Source of the DNA: Amphimedon queenslandica | Lineage: Eukaryota; Porifera; Demospongiae; Haplosclerida; Niphatidae | NCBI RefSeq assembly: GCF_000090795.2 | Contig: NW_003546638.1 | Span: 8,695-32,362 of the forward strand | Reading direction: 5' to 3' | Length of the DNA stretch: 23,668 bases | Shown: one piece after another, positions 11,462 through 22,078 of the stretch | Numbering within the stretch: the stretch's first letter is position 1 | Layout of the letters: each line of letters begins with the position of its first letter | Notes under the pieces: model-generated | The model's input: the letters and a program-made list of their open reading frames with translations, nothing else | The model's database searches: none | Told to the model about the DNA's origin: nothing | Made by a program: the position numbers and the translations under genes

Positions 11462-11481
11462 CTTTGTTTTGCAAATAAACC

Positions 11482-11508
11482 AGCCCCACCCTTCACATTC
11501 CGCCACGC
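11482..11508 (-). promoter_or_regulatory. Putative kinesin promoter motifs (GGGTGGGGCTG, GGCGTGG)
   Basis: Read on the minus strand, GGCGTGG is followed by AGGGTGGGGCT, 21-47 bp before the kinesin ATG. Very similar motifs sit upstream of both fibrinogen genes, ROCO gene 2 and the two head-to-head pairs. This resembles GC/CACCC boxes bound by SP/KLF-type zinc-finger factors. No TATA box is obvious. Confidence 0.4.
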
Positions 11509-11700
11509 CTTAAAATTATTGCATAATATTGGCTGCATAGAGTTGCAGGAAACAAATTTAAGGAAAGAGAATGGAAAAGTGTAACTTGCAACAGAACAGT
11601 TGAACATAAAATTAACAACAAAAATACATGTACAACTCAATACAGCATACTATAAGCTACATCAGTCAAAAGGGGACAATGTTTCATTGTTATCATTATT

Positions 11701-13193
11701 TCAACGAGATTTCATTTCAGTAAATTTAAGAGTGATTAGTCTCCAAGTAACCCAAATGATTCCTTGTCGATTTGTAGTTGAAGAATTAAAATATTGACCA
11801 TTAAGATTTGAAAAATAGCACCTAGTGTACCACCAAGCACCAGTGAAAGTCTGAGCACAATCATTGCCATCATTGTCTCTATCTCTTGTACTGAATTTCC
11901 TTCCATTATGACCAGTCATACTATCCTCAGCAGAGCCAGAGTTATAGTCTCCTACCTTTAGTATAAAGTCAGTGCTAGCATTACTGATACTGAATGTAGA
12001 GTAGTTAGCATAAGCTGTGTTCCCTTCAAAGTCTTCCAGGTCCACTCTTAGTGTGTTTGATCCTTCTTTAGTAAGACGATAAATCTTGCTCAATCCTAAC
12101 CAAACCTCACCAGTAAGGTCACCAAATCCATTCTCGTAGTCAGTCCAGTATTTATAGAAATCAACAGATCCATCTTGTCTCCTCTGAAATACAGTCCATC
12201 CACCACCATCAGTCTCCATATCACAGTATACCTGTGATCCAATAGTGTATAATTATAAAGTACTAGACGAATGTAAAACATTAAAGGGGCGAGCCTAAGC
12301 AAGCTATAGATTATGTGCTGTATGAGCTACATGTATGAGCTAGCAAAGCAATTGCACATGTCTAAATTCAGTATCTTGTAGTCATCTTGCTTAAATTAAA
12401 GTTATCTTGCTTATAGTTAGAAGCAGTCACTGAACAAATCATGTTTGAAGATTGTATATCTGCTTTGTTTACCTAGGCTTGCTCCTAGAGAAGAAACATC
12501 ACCTAATGATGCATGAATGCAGCCAGCAGTACAGTACATGCAGCTAGCAGTACAGTACATGCAGCTTTCTCACTTGCATTCACCTTAGCAGAATCCTTTA
12601 TACCGAGGAAAAGACTGTATATCTGCTCTCCCAACTTTTATTCTTGCTAGAGAAGTTTCAGACAGCAGTTTAGCCTTATCTAGCTGACCGTTTCCTGCAA
12701 AGTAAGCTCAGACTTGCTTATGGCCGCCATTTTATCATTGTGACCACACCCGCTTTCAATGAAGATTAGGCTATTTAACTTTAATGATAGTTAGACGACC
12801 CTATCATGCCCGTACATACATACATACATACAGACGCTTTCTCGCTTCAGTGGGGCGAGCTCAGGCTCGCCCCAATAATACAATTAAACATTACTTGGAA
12901 AGCTGGTCCATTATCTGGTTTGATAGGATATACTCCATTTTGTTTAACTCCCAGTTCTTTCCAAGCTTTACAATCAGTAGGTACTACACATTCTATAAAG
13001 TCAATCATTAAAATAGTTACAATATTATTCCATTACAGTATATACCTGGTGTAGCATTAACACTAGTGTTAGCAATGATAACAACTGGGGAAGTTGTCTC
13101 CTTCTTATCATCAGGCCAGGAATTTCCATTGACAGTATTAATAATAACAATTAATATCATTAAACTGTACATCAGTTTACCAGCTAACATCAT
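11701..13193 (-). CDS. Secreted fibrinogen-related domain protein 1 (258 aa)
   Basis: Three exons: 13046-13193, 12895-12992 and 11701-12231, joined by GT-AG introns in matching phases. Exon 1 encodes a signal peptide (MMLAGKLMYSLMILIVIINT, cleavage likely near VNG) and a short Asn/Thr-rich linker. Exon 2 begins the C-terminal fibrinogen fold with a Cys pair (CVVPTDC) and GVYPIKPDN. Exon 3 holds the core: VYCDMETDGGGWTVFQRR, YWTDYENGFG, EVWLGLSKI, FSTRDRDNDGNDC with its Asp-rich calcium site, GAWWYTRC, SNLNGQYF and LKFTEMK. Ficolins and similar proteins use this fold to bind carbohydrate or acetyl groups outside the cell; the ligand here is unknown. There is no collagen stalk, coiled coil or membrane segment, so it is a minimal secreted domain. 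It is a tandem paralogue of the gene at 13515-14424. The tail is somewhat diverged ('IIWVTWRLITLKF') relative to the paralogue ('IIWTSWEPTNLKF'). Exon 2 to exon 3 spans a ~590-bp foldback element. Confidence 0.92.
12286..12873. mobile_element. ~590-bp foldback/MITE-like element in fibrinogen gene 1 intron
   Basis: The left end 'ggggcgagcctaagc' and the right end 'gctcaggctcgcccc' form an inverted repeat of about 15 bp with one mismatch. The right end also makes a local hairpin (ggggcgagc/gctcgcccc, 12852-12873). Inside are a 20-bp tandem duplication (about 12522-12565, 'gcagtacagtacatgcagct') and a short (CATA)n run (12812-12834). No transposase is visible and no clear target-site duplication could be read. 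Confidence 0.7.
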
Positions 13194-13240
13194 CTTGATT
13201 AATATGAATGCACAAACCTAGAAAATTTCTTTACCAGTCA

Positions 13241-13299
13241 GCCCCACCCTAATTTGTTGCAAATAATGCTAACTCAGCTATACTGTATACAACGCCCAC
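13241..13299 (-). promoter_or_regulatory. Putative promoter motifs of fibrinogen gene 1
   Basis: Minus-strand GTGGGCGT (13292-13299) and AGGGTGGGGC (13241-13250) lie 50-106 bp before the ATG at 13193. The paralogue has the same two motifs in the same order and spacing type. Confidence 0.4.
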
Positions 13300-13349
13300 A
13301 CACATTAGCTATTACACATAATTAAGCAACATGCCAGTACCCATTCATC

Positions 13350-13440
13350 TTCCTTTGCTTGCAAATAAGGCAGCCCCACATTTTAAACCTAAAAAATTGT
13401 CTCTTTAATTGGCTTTTTCAAAATGTATAGAGTTGTAGCA
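13350..13440. repeat. Relic of the kinesin 5' end between the fibrinogen genes
   Basis: 'cttgcaaataaggcagcccc' (13359-13378) and 'tgtatagagttgtagc' nearby mirror the kinesin start region ('ttgcaaataaaccagcccca' at 11469-11488 and 'tgcatagagttgcagg' near 11535-11550). The fibrinogen duplication therefore probably carried along the adjacent kinesin 5' flank. The kinesin coding start is not preserved. Confidence 0.55.
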
Positions 13441-13514
13441 TATCTATGAGTACTCATGAGCAAAAACAGCAAAAATATGCTCCAAACTTTATGATTGTTA
13501 TAAAGGGGACAGTA

Positions 13515-14424
13515 TTAATTATTACGACGAATTTTCATCTCAGTAAACTTGAGATTTGTTGGTTCCCAAGAGGTCCAAATGATTCCTTGCAGATGATTTG
13601 AAGTACTGAAATATTGTCCATTAAGATTAGAGTAAAAGCAGTGATTGTACCACCAGGCACCAGTGCACTGCTTAGCACAGTCATAACCATCATTATCTTT
13701 ATCTCTTGTACTGAATTTCCTTCCATTATGCTGCTCAGACAAACTATCCCAAGCAGTACCAGAGTTAAATCCTCCTACTGTTAGTATATATTCAGTGCTA
13801 CCATCACTAATGCTGAATGTAGAGTAGTTAGCATAAGCTGTGCTTCCATCAAAGTCTCCCAGGTCCACTCTTAGTGTGTTTGCTCTTTTATTAGTAAGTC
13901 GCCATATCTTGTTCAGTCCTAACCAAAACTCACCAGTAAGGTTACCAAATCCATTCTCGTAGTCAGTCCAGTATTTATAAAAATCAACAGATCCATCTTG
14001 TCTCCTCTGAAATACAGTCCATCCACCCCCATCAGTCTCCATATCACAGTATACCTGTGGTGTATAATCATAAAGTATAGATTAAATACTCAATATACTT
14101 GGAAAGGCAGACCATTATTATCTGGTTTTATAAGATATACTCCACTTCTTTTAAATCCTGAATTTTTCCATTCCTTACAATCAATTGGAAATAGATTTAG
14201 ATCAATGCAATCAATATTAGCTAGAAACATTAATAATTGTACATTAATATGGAATGGCATGTCATTGTACCTGGTTTAGCATTAACACTAGTGTTTGTGA
14301 TGATAACAACTGCGGGAGAAGCTAATTCCTTCTCATCATCAGGACAGTTTCCATTGATAGTATTAATGATGACAATTATTATCATTAAACTGTACATCAG
14401 TTTACCAGCTAACATCATCTTCAT
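13515..14424 (-). CDS. Secreted fibrinogen-related domain protein 2 (~271 aa)
   Basis: Exons 14271-14424, 14099-14220 and 13515-14054 match the exon layout of fibrinogen gene 1, with introns of only 50 and 44 bp. Exon 1 gives a signal peptide ending near TINGN and a short linker. Exon 2 is longer than in the paralogue, adding about eight residues before FPIDCKEW. Exon 3 carries DMETDGGGWTVFQRRQ, GEFWLGLNKIWRL, FSTRDKDNDGYDCAKQC (calcium-site Asp residues plus an extra Cys), GAWWYNHC, SNLNGQYF and a canonical-looking tail LKFTEMKIRR. The start at 14424 (MKMM) or at 14418 (MMLAGK, as in the paralogue) are both possible. The role is probably extracellular recognition, by family; the ligand is unknown. 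It is divergently arranged with the Rieske gene, 102 bp between start codons. Confidence 0.92.
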
Positions 14425-14526
14425 TTATGAGAATCACCTCTGCAATCCAAGAAATCTTGTAAGCTGGCCAGCCCCACCCTAATTTTCTGCAAACTCATAA
14501 CCACGCCCACTACCCCACCCACACGC
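14425..14526. promoter_or_regulatory. Bidirectional promoter region, fibrinogen gene 2 / Rieske
   Basis: Only 102 bp separate the two divergent start codons. The interval holds 'gccagccccaccct' (14467-14480), 'ccacgcccac' (14501-14510) and 'taccccacccacacgc' next to the Rieske ATG. These GC/CACCC boxes match those near other starts here. No TATA box is evident. Confidence 0.55.
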
Positions 14527-15897
<1,371 letters not shown>

Positions 15898-15948
15898 ATC
15901 AAATAAATATCAAATTATCATCACACACACTCTCTCTCTCATCAGTTT

Positions 15949-16121
15949 TTAATGAACTTGTGCGGTTGGCCTGATATAAATATTATTAACCTAAAAATAA
16001 TAATTAATAATAATAATAATTAATGAGAATATCAGCTTACTTCCATTCTTGGTGGTGCTGAATCTGCTGATAATGCAAACAGAACAGCTGAAGCCATATC
16101 AACTGTCTCTAGGGGTTGACC
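15949..16121 (-). pseudogene. Stray copy of the last two DHRS11-like exons
   Basis: The segment 16041-16121 encodes GQPLETVDMASAVLFALSAD plus SAPPRME, and 15949-15990 encodes VNNIYIRPTAQVH and a stop. They correspond to exons 20125-20196 and 20033-20074 of the intact dehydrogenase, including splice sites. The larger exon has nine extra bases (three residues, in frame) and there are a few substitutions. No earlier exons lie upstream on this strand: the next gene to the right is the ROCO gene 2 3' end. The homology continues right into non-coding sequence to about 16330, so it is a duplicated genomic block and not a retrocopy. Confidence 0.85.
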
Positions 16122-16139
16122 CTACACAACATGAGATCG

Positions 16140-16335
16140 AGAACATGTAACAGGAAGTGTAATAAAAATTGAGAATTTGCTACCTTTCATTTTTGCCATT
16201 TCTAGCAAAATTTGGCCTGACACTATGTATTTATTATACAGGGACTTTGATCCAAATTAAAAAATTGATCCGGAATCAGCTCAAAGTTGATACACAGCTT
16301 AAGAACATATGCATGTGTCAGGTAAAATATAAAAG
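16140..16335. repeat. Diverged unit of the dispersed ~177-bp repeat family
   Basis: Contains 'cggaatcagctcaaagttga' and 'tacacagcttaagaacat', related to the kinesin intron array. A sister copy lies at about 20220-20410 beside the intact dehydrogenase exon, in the same relative position. Confidence 0.75.
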
Positions 16336-16376
16336 TGGAGAATCTCATTAAACAGAGCATTACATCTATTATTAAT

Positions 16377-16846
16377 TCAACAGTTAAAACAATATTTATC
16401 TCTAATGTTAGTAGCAATGTGATGCTTTCCTTCTTTATCCAGTGCTGTAGCTAATGATGACCAACTGGGACCTCCTTTCTCTCTCACTTTATCTTCTTCT
16501 CTTAACCAGGCAGACATACACTGTCTGAAGCACTTCTTAGAGTCTCCATTATTATCTTCATTGATGTCTTCTAGTGTAGGCTGATAGAGTCCTAGCTGAA
16601 GACCAAGATCATGCCATATATAGCAAGGTACTTGATTGAGTATTGTTAGCTCTTCAATGACAATATCAAGATCTTTAATATCTATAAAGATAATAATCAA
16701 ATTGAATTACACACTCCAATAGTAAAGGGACTGATCCATGATCCCTGCATATACTCCCACTAATGGGTACAAATTACGGACATACCTAGCTTCATTGCAG
16801 TCAATGGTGCCTTGAATTCTTCAGTTATTCCAGTCACTTTCTATAC

Positions 16847-16882
<36 letters not shown>

Positions 16883-19305
16883 TGATATTTGTCAGTGTGC
16901 ATGCTTGCTTATCAAGGTGATATACATCAGTACTGTATAATTTATTGTAGTAGTAAATTAAATTAAGCTATGCACCCAATAATGATAAAGGCTACAAGCA
17001 ATTTAGTGACTTGGGAATGATCATGCATGGGCCCACAAGATTAAGCTTTTATTAATGTTTGTGTGTGTTATAATTTTTACTTTAATATCACGTCCTCCTA
17101 ATAGTGACAGGTTACTAATATCTGATAATGATTCATCAGGTAGGATCTCCTTCAATTCTGTACGCTTAGTACCAGTGGTAACTAGAAATGGTCGTTGTTC
17201 AACTACTGCTGAGAGTACAGCTTTTACACTATACACTGTCCTTTCTCTTGGTGTATTCACAGGATAGGCTAGTTCTTTAGGATCAATAACTAACTCTTTT
17301 ACCTCTAGACTGGGACAGGATTCTTTATAAACACTCATTACCTCTCCTATCACATCTCTTCTTAGAGACACCATATTGTCACTGTAACCTTTCTCACAGG
17401 ACATCATTACTAGTACACACTGGCTCTCATCCACAATCTCTACCAGTGATCCTACACCATGACCATTAGACCAATAAAGTCCATTCTTCCAAAATGTACA
17501 GTAGCGATTTAACCTGTCATCTTCTTGAGGTAGAGCCATTTTGTAAGCAAGATGTAATGAGAGGACATGGAAGTATCGAGGAGGAAAGAAATGATGTTTA
17601 CTAGTACACTGTAGACACCAACCAAACTGGTACACTTCACTAGTCACCTCATCAGGTCTATCAGTACACAAAAGACATGGAAAGAACAACAACCTTTCTC
17701 CTCTTCTTTCTCTCCCTTCCTCCTCCTCCTCTTCCACTCCTAACTGATGGAGGTTTGTCAATCTAAGGAAAGATGGATCTACTTCTTGACAGAGTTCCAT
17801 CTTCTTTAGGAAACAGATCAACATGTCAGGATCATATTCAGGAAAGAGTCTAGTCAGACTAGACACACTAACAATACCAGTATTGCTAGCAATGTCAACG
17901 TGTTCTTCAAATGTCTCTGGAGCAAAAAGAATCCCATTCACCTCAGTTAGTAGTATACCCTTATTCACAACAACCCATACCTTGCCTTCACTTTTAAGAA
18001 CACTGATCAAACCAGTTGACTGCAACGAATGAAGAGCATCTAAGACGTCTTTTCTTTTATCTAATAAATTATATTCATTATTGTCCTTAGTAGCAGACAT
18101 TACATCAGAGAGGGTCAGTATATTCTCTTTCCTTTCCTCCAGTAGACCATACATCATGTGACAATAAAGACTCAAATTCTTTCCACTTGTACTACGAATG
18201 GACTCACAGGCACTAGACAGTTTTTTAAAGAAGGAATCCATACCACTCCCACCAAGCTTACGACAATCTAAGAAGACTCTATCGCATTTTTCCCTTACAA
18301 TAATCTCTTGTATTTCTTCCTTTCTCCTTCTCCTTTCAACAGGATCAGTAATCACATCCTTATGACTGACTATTACAATAACATGGCATTCATTAAGAGC
18401 TTTCTGTGCTTCATTTCTCACAACTGTTAGCCACTGATGAAACTGTTTCACTGCTTCCTTCTCCAGTATATTGACTACTATCAGGAACACACCACCAGAA
18501 CCTTGTAACAGATTCTCAATGACAGCACTGTGACTAGAGTAGTATTCTGAATGACCAGCAAAATCATGAAGAATGATGTTACCCAGTGTCTTGTGTTGTA
18601 GTTTATAAGGAATGATGCCAGCAGTACAGGGCACTACCCCTCCAACATTTCTAAAGGAACCAAGAAGCGTAAAACTAGCTGTGTCATTGATGACGTGACT
18701 AAGAGTACTTTTACCAGCTCCAGGATTACCCACAAGGAGAACGTTAACAGAAGAATCAATTGGATGCGATGATTTCAAATTACCAAACTGTTTAAAAATA
18801 GGAAGGTTATTGGCGATACTCTTCTGCTGCCACTCTTTAGCTATAGCTGTAATGGTGTTCTCCCTTCATCATTTTTAGCCAGTGGATCACATTTACGAGT
18901 CGATAGTAAGCATTCAATAGCTTCAGAATGGCCTAAATCAGCAGCCAAATGAAGAGGTGTTCGTTCCCTCCAATCAACGGCCATTACATCACAGTGACAC
19001 TCATCAATGAGATACCTCATCACATCAACATGGTTACATTGTGCAGCATAATGAAGACAGCTCTGGCCTGTACCATCTCTTTCGTGTGGGTCACAGTGAT
19101 ACTTGGTGACCAATTCTTTTGTAACAGCTAGCCAGCCATTTTTTGAAGAAAAGTGGAGTAAACTAGTATTATCCCATATTATATATTTTCTTTTAATTCT
19201 CTTTGGTTCCTTCACTAATGGTAGTAGGCGAACAGCTTCTTCATGATCTCGCTCTTTAAATGCAAACCAACATGACTTGTCCTCAAAATCGAGGTCAGAA
19301 GACAT
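16377..19305 (-). CDS. Ankyrin-Roc-COR-Death protein 2, frame disrupted
   Basis: Paralogue of the gene at 2019-5254. The start is ATG at 19305 (MSSDLDFEDK). About four ankyrin repeats run to 18845, then a Roc domain with GNPGAGKST, DFAGHSE and SHKD, a COR region to 17081, a small exon 16786-16840, and a Death domain exon 16377-16681 (SWSSLATALDKEGKHHIA). The last two introns match paralogue 1. The ankyrin frame (ending TPLQL then TAG at 18846-18844) and the Roc frame do not join: relative to paralogue 1 there are two extra bases near 'cagctatagct'. Either this is a disabled gene, an assembly error, or a 56-nt intron (18841-18896, gtaaat...ctatag) is removed. That intron would restore the frame but delete most of the last ankyrin repeat. 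Everything after the break is open and well conserved, which argues against an old pseudogene. Likely role as for paralogue 1: Roc GTPase-gated Death-domain signalling. Confidence 0.8.
16848..16880. repeat. (AAT)n microsatellite in ROCO gene 2 intron
   Basis: A short AAT run just inside the intron between exons 17081-19305 and 16786-16840. It abuts the acceptor side of the small exon. Confidence 0.9.
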
Positions 19306-20032
19306 CTTGGCTTATGCTGCAACCATAGATAGACAACTTAATTAGCAGCAACTATCAGAAAATCACTTGTGTAAAAGTGTAGAGAATAAAGCCACTGCCT
19401 AAAATAAAAAATCCACTATTGGTAATTTTTAGCCCCACCCAAAAGTCCCAAATATGCATCAACCTCAATGTACTATGTACATACTCAGTGAATTTATCTT
19501 GCATTCCCTTTATAGTACATAGGCGTAGGAATGGGGGGGGGGGGGGGCTGAAGCCCCCCAACTTTTCAGCAAAAGGGGCTTAGCCCCCATGTTCACATGC
19601 TAAGTCATGCTTTTTAATGTTGAGCCCCCTCAACTTTTGAATCATTCCTAGGCCTATGTAGTATGCCTTATACTGGCACTGATAATCTGACGAAACTGAA
19701 CAAGATTAAATGTACATCAGTATTATAAAAGTTTTCAGAAAAACTACTTTCTCTGTTTATTCTGCATCTAAAAAGTTTGTGTAACATTGGAAACTAAAAC
19801 TGTTGTGAGACAAAACTTGAACTGTCCAAGTGATAATTTGAACATAAACTCCATGCCAGTTTGGATAATAGGTTCAGTGCATGAAGATTACTCATGAATT
19901 GCGTTGATGCAAATTGCAGTCAAGTCTTATTTTTAAATGACTTTTAGCAGCTTTAGTTTTTTTACTAAAATCAAAAAAAATTCAGGCATCACAAATGTTA
20001 ATAATACTGACAAGCACTTTCTCCATTTCTTT
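19306..20032. other. Intergenic: ROCO gene 2 start to dehydrogenase end
   Basis: No gene seen. Minus-strand GGGTGGGGCT (19431-19440) lies about 126 bp before the ROCO gene 2 ATG and may belong to its promoter. The middle is taken by a MITE (19518-19658). The rest is AT-rich, with no recognisable coding or RNA content. Confidence 0.6.
19518..19658. mobile_element. 141-bp MITE with TIRs and TAGTA target-site duplication
   Basis: The ends 'cataggcgtaggaatg' and 'cattcctaggcctatg' are 16-bp inverted repeats with one mismatch. The direct repeat tagta flanks the element at 19513-19517 and 19659-19663. The inside is a G-run/C-rich foldback (a run of about 17 G, 'ctgaagccccc', 'ggggcttagccccc'). It has no coding capacity. 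Confidence 0.85.
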
Positions 20033-22002
20033 TTAATGAACTTGTGCGGTTGGCCTGATATAAATATCATTAACCTAATAGTAATGATTAATAATAATAA
20101 TAATTAATGAGAATATCAGCTTACTTCCATTCTTGGTGGTGCTGATAATGCAAACAGAACAGCTGAAGCCATATCAACTGCCTCTAGAGGTTGACCCTAC
20201 ACAACATGAGAACATGTAACAGGAAACGTAATGAAAATGAAGAATTTTCTACTTTTCATTTTTTGGCAAAATTTGGCCTGAGACAATGTACTACAGTACA
20301 GGGACTTTGGCCCAATTTTGGAGCAATTTTAAAAATTCATAAAAATTCAATTTTGATCAGAATCAGCTCAAACTTTCTACACAGCATAAGAACATGTATA
20401 TGCTTTGCCTAATTTTAAAGCAACTTCAAACAACAACAGTACATGTACATGAATCAGTGACTCCCCTCCAGTCATTACTCACATTATACACTAGTGAGTC
20501 ATAGTCTTTCTTTGACTGCTCTATATCAGCAGCTTTTGAAGCACGTCCTCTGAACTCAGTACGAACTAGACCAGGAGATATAGCCTATTAATAATAAAAA
20601 TATTATAAGTTATTATAATTATTGATTACTGTTATTCTAGTGTTGGTTTTCATTTCTCTCAATTCTTGTCTTATCCCTTCAACTAGTGCAGTCACAGCAT
20701 ATTTAGTGGCACAATAGAAATGAGAATAGTTAGTAACACGATGACCAGACATACTATAAAAACAACGATAAAAATAATAACAACAATAATAACAACAATA
20801 ATAATAACAGTGCAAGAAAGTATCTCTGTTATACAGAGGTGTCTTTTATGTGGAGTTTATTTTATACAGTAAGGAATGTAATTGGTACACTAGGTGCTGT
20901 CCGTTAAATGGAGGTGTACGCTATAGAGAGCGTCCACTTTAATAATACTATTAATTACCTGTTTATGAAGACAATATGTCCATCATCAATTTTCCTTGAT
21001 TTGATATCATTCATAAATTCACGAGTTATAACACTAGGGGCCAGTACATTCACCTAACAATAATCCACCATAATAAAACAGGTCATTATTTACAAGCTTT
21101 TATAAGTTATACAGTCAATCCTGTCTATTCCGGACACCTTGGGACCCAATAATACCCTAGCTCCTGATTATGAACCTGTCCTTATTTCAGAGGTTCATTA
21201 ATACACATTACTATTGTATTGGGACTGATACTACCCCTCCTCATTATAGAGGTGTCCTTATTTTAGAGTGTCCACAATAGGAGGAGGTTATACTGTTAAT
21301 ATTCATTAAACTCACATCAAGCATGTCCCTCCAGTCATCAGTGCTACCAGTCAGTAGTGTCCCATCATGAGAGACTCCAGCATTATTAATACACACATCA
21401 GCTCCACCTCCATTGGTCTCCTCTTTGATCTGTTTGAAGACTCTTTTTACTTCTTCTTCATTCTTCACGTCACATTTGATGGCTATCAGTTTACCAGGAC
21501 TACCTGATAACTGATCTGACAGAGCCTGCATGTAATCACAAATACTTGAAATAATATAAGATAAGATTAATGTTAATATTCATATTATTATTATATAACT
21601 CTTGCTTTTTGCAGGTCAATTATGATTAATTGCAGCAATAATTACGATACTTGTCATTGGTACTTTTATAAAGAAATCGCTATTAATTATAAAATCCACA
21701 AATTGCAAAGAATTCACTAATTCACACTCACACCAATAATTCAGCAATTTGAGCAAGACAAAAATAATTTTGATGACACTTTTTTGATGAAATAAACTTA
21801 TGCTAATTGTCATTCTAAAGGTAGCAAGCAGATCACGTGATCCCTCATAATTATCAATTCCTCCCATTACCTGTATCTTCTGTACATTCCTTGCTGCCCC
21901 GTACACTATCATTCCACTAGTCACCAACTGGCGGGCTATCTCCTCTCCTATACCTGCACTGGCTCCTGTGACTAAAGCAACGCGACCAGACCACCTCTCC
22001 AT
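20033..22002 (-). CDS. Short-chain dehydrogenase/reductase, DHRS11-like (258 aa)
   Basis: Seven exons: 21871-22002, 21316-21525, 20959-21053, 20630-20753, 20483-20584, 20125-20196 and 20033-20074, all in phase with GT-AG introns. The product is a classical SDR: the cofactor motif TGASAGIG (residues 13-20), NNAG (91-94), the catalytic Ser in FINSMSGHRV, and Tyr-Lys in FYCATKYAV (YxxxK). The short C-terminus ends in IRPTAQVH, as in animal DHRS11-type NADP(H) carbonyl/17-beta-hydroxysteroid reductases (IRPT-x-Q-V). AARN after the second strand fits NADP(H) use. The substrate is not predictable. The length matches the ~260-aa family. The ATG at 22002 is chosen because the fold begins a few residues later; in-frame upstream ATGs would run into the coilin gene. 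It is divergent with coilin, 76 bp apart. Two introns carry transposon relics. Its last two exons recur at 15949-16121. Confidence 0.93.
20220..20410. repeat. Dispersed ~177-bp family relic in dehydrogenase intron
   Basis: Contains 'cagaatcagctcaaactttc' and 'tacacagcataagaacatgt', related to the kinesin array and to 16140-16335. It lies in the intron between exons 20483-20584 and 20125-20196. Confidence 0.75.
20836..20945. mobile_element. Degraded relic of a GGTGTCC-type MITE
   Basis: Carries 'cagaggtgtcttttatgtgg', 'ctgtccgttaaatggaggtg' and 'gagcgtccactttaat', the same kind of words as the MITE at 21112-21295. The ends are not well defined. It lies in the intron between exons 20959-21053 and 20630-20753. 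Confidence 0.5.
21112..21295. mobile_element. 184-bp MITE-like element with CAGT...ACTG ends
   Basis: The left end 'cagtcaatcctgtctattcc' then ggacacc, and the right end, whose complement reads 'cagtataacctcctcctatt' then gtggacac, are imperfect inverted repeats. This resembles the ends of Tc1/mariner or pogo-type MITEs. TA lies at the left flank; the right flank is imperfect. It lies in an intron of the dehydrogenase and has no coding capacity. Confidence 0.65.
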
Positions 22003-22078
22003 CTTTAAAGTTATGCAAGATTGCAGCAAAAATTGCCCACCAACGCCCACGCGTTGAAGGTGTGGCTCATTAATCATA
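22003..22078. promoter_or_regulatory. Bidirectional promoter region, dehydrogenase / coilin
   Basis: Only 76 bp lie between divergent start codons. It contains 'gcccaccaacgcccacgcg' (22034-22052) and 'ggtgtggctcatt' (22059-22071), the GC/CACCC words seen before other genes here. If coilin begins at its second ATG (22112), the spacing is 109 bp. Confidence 0.55.
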
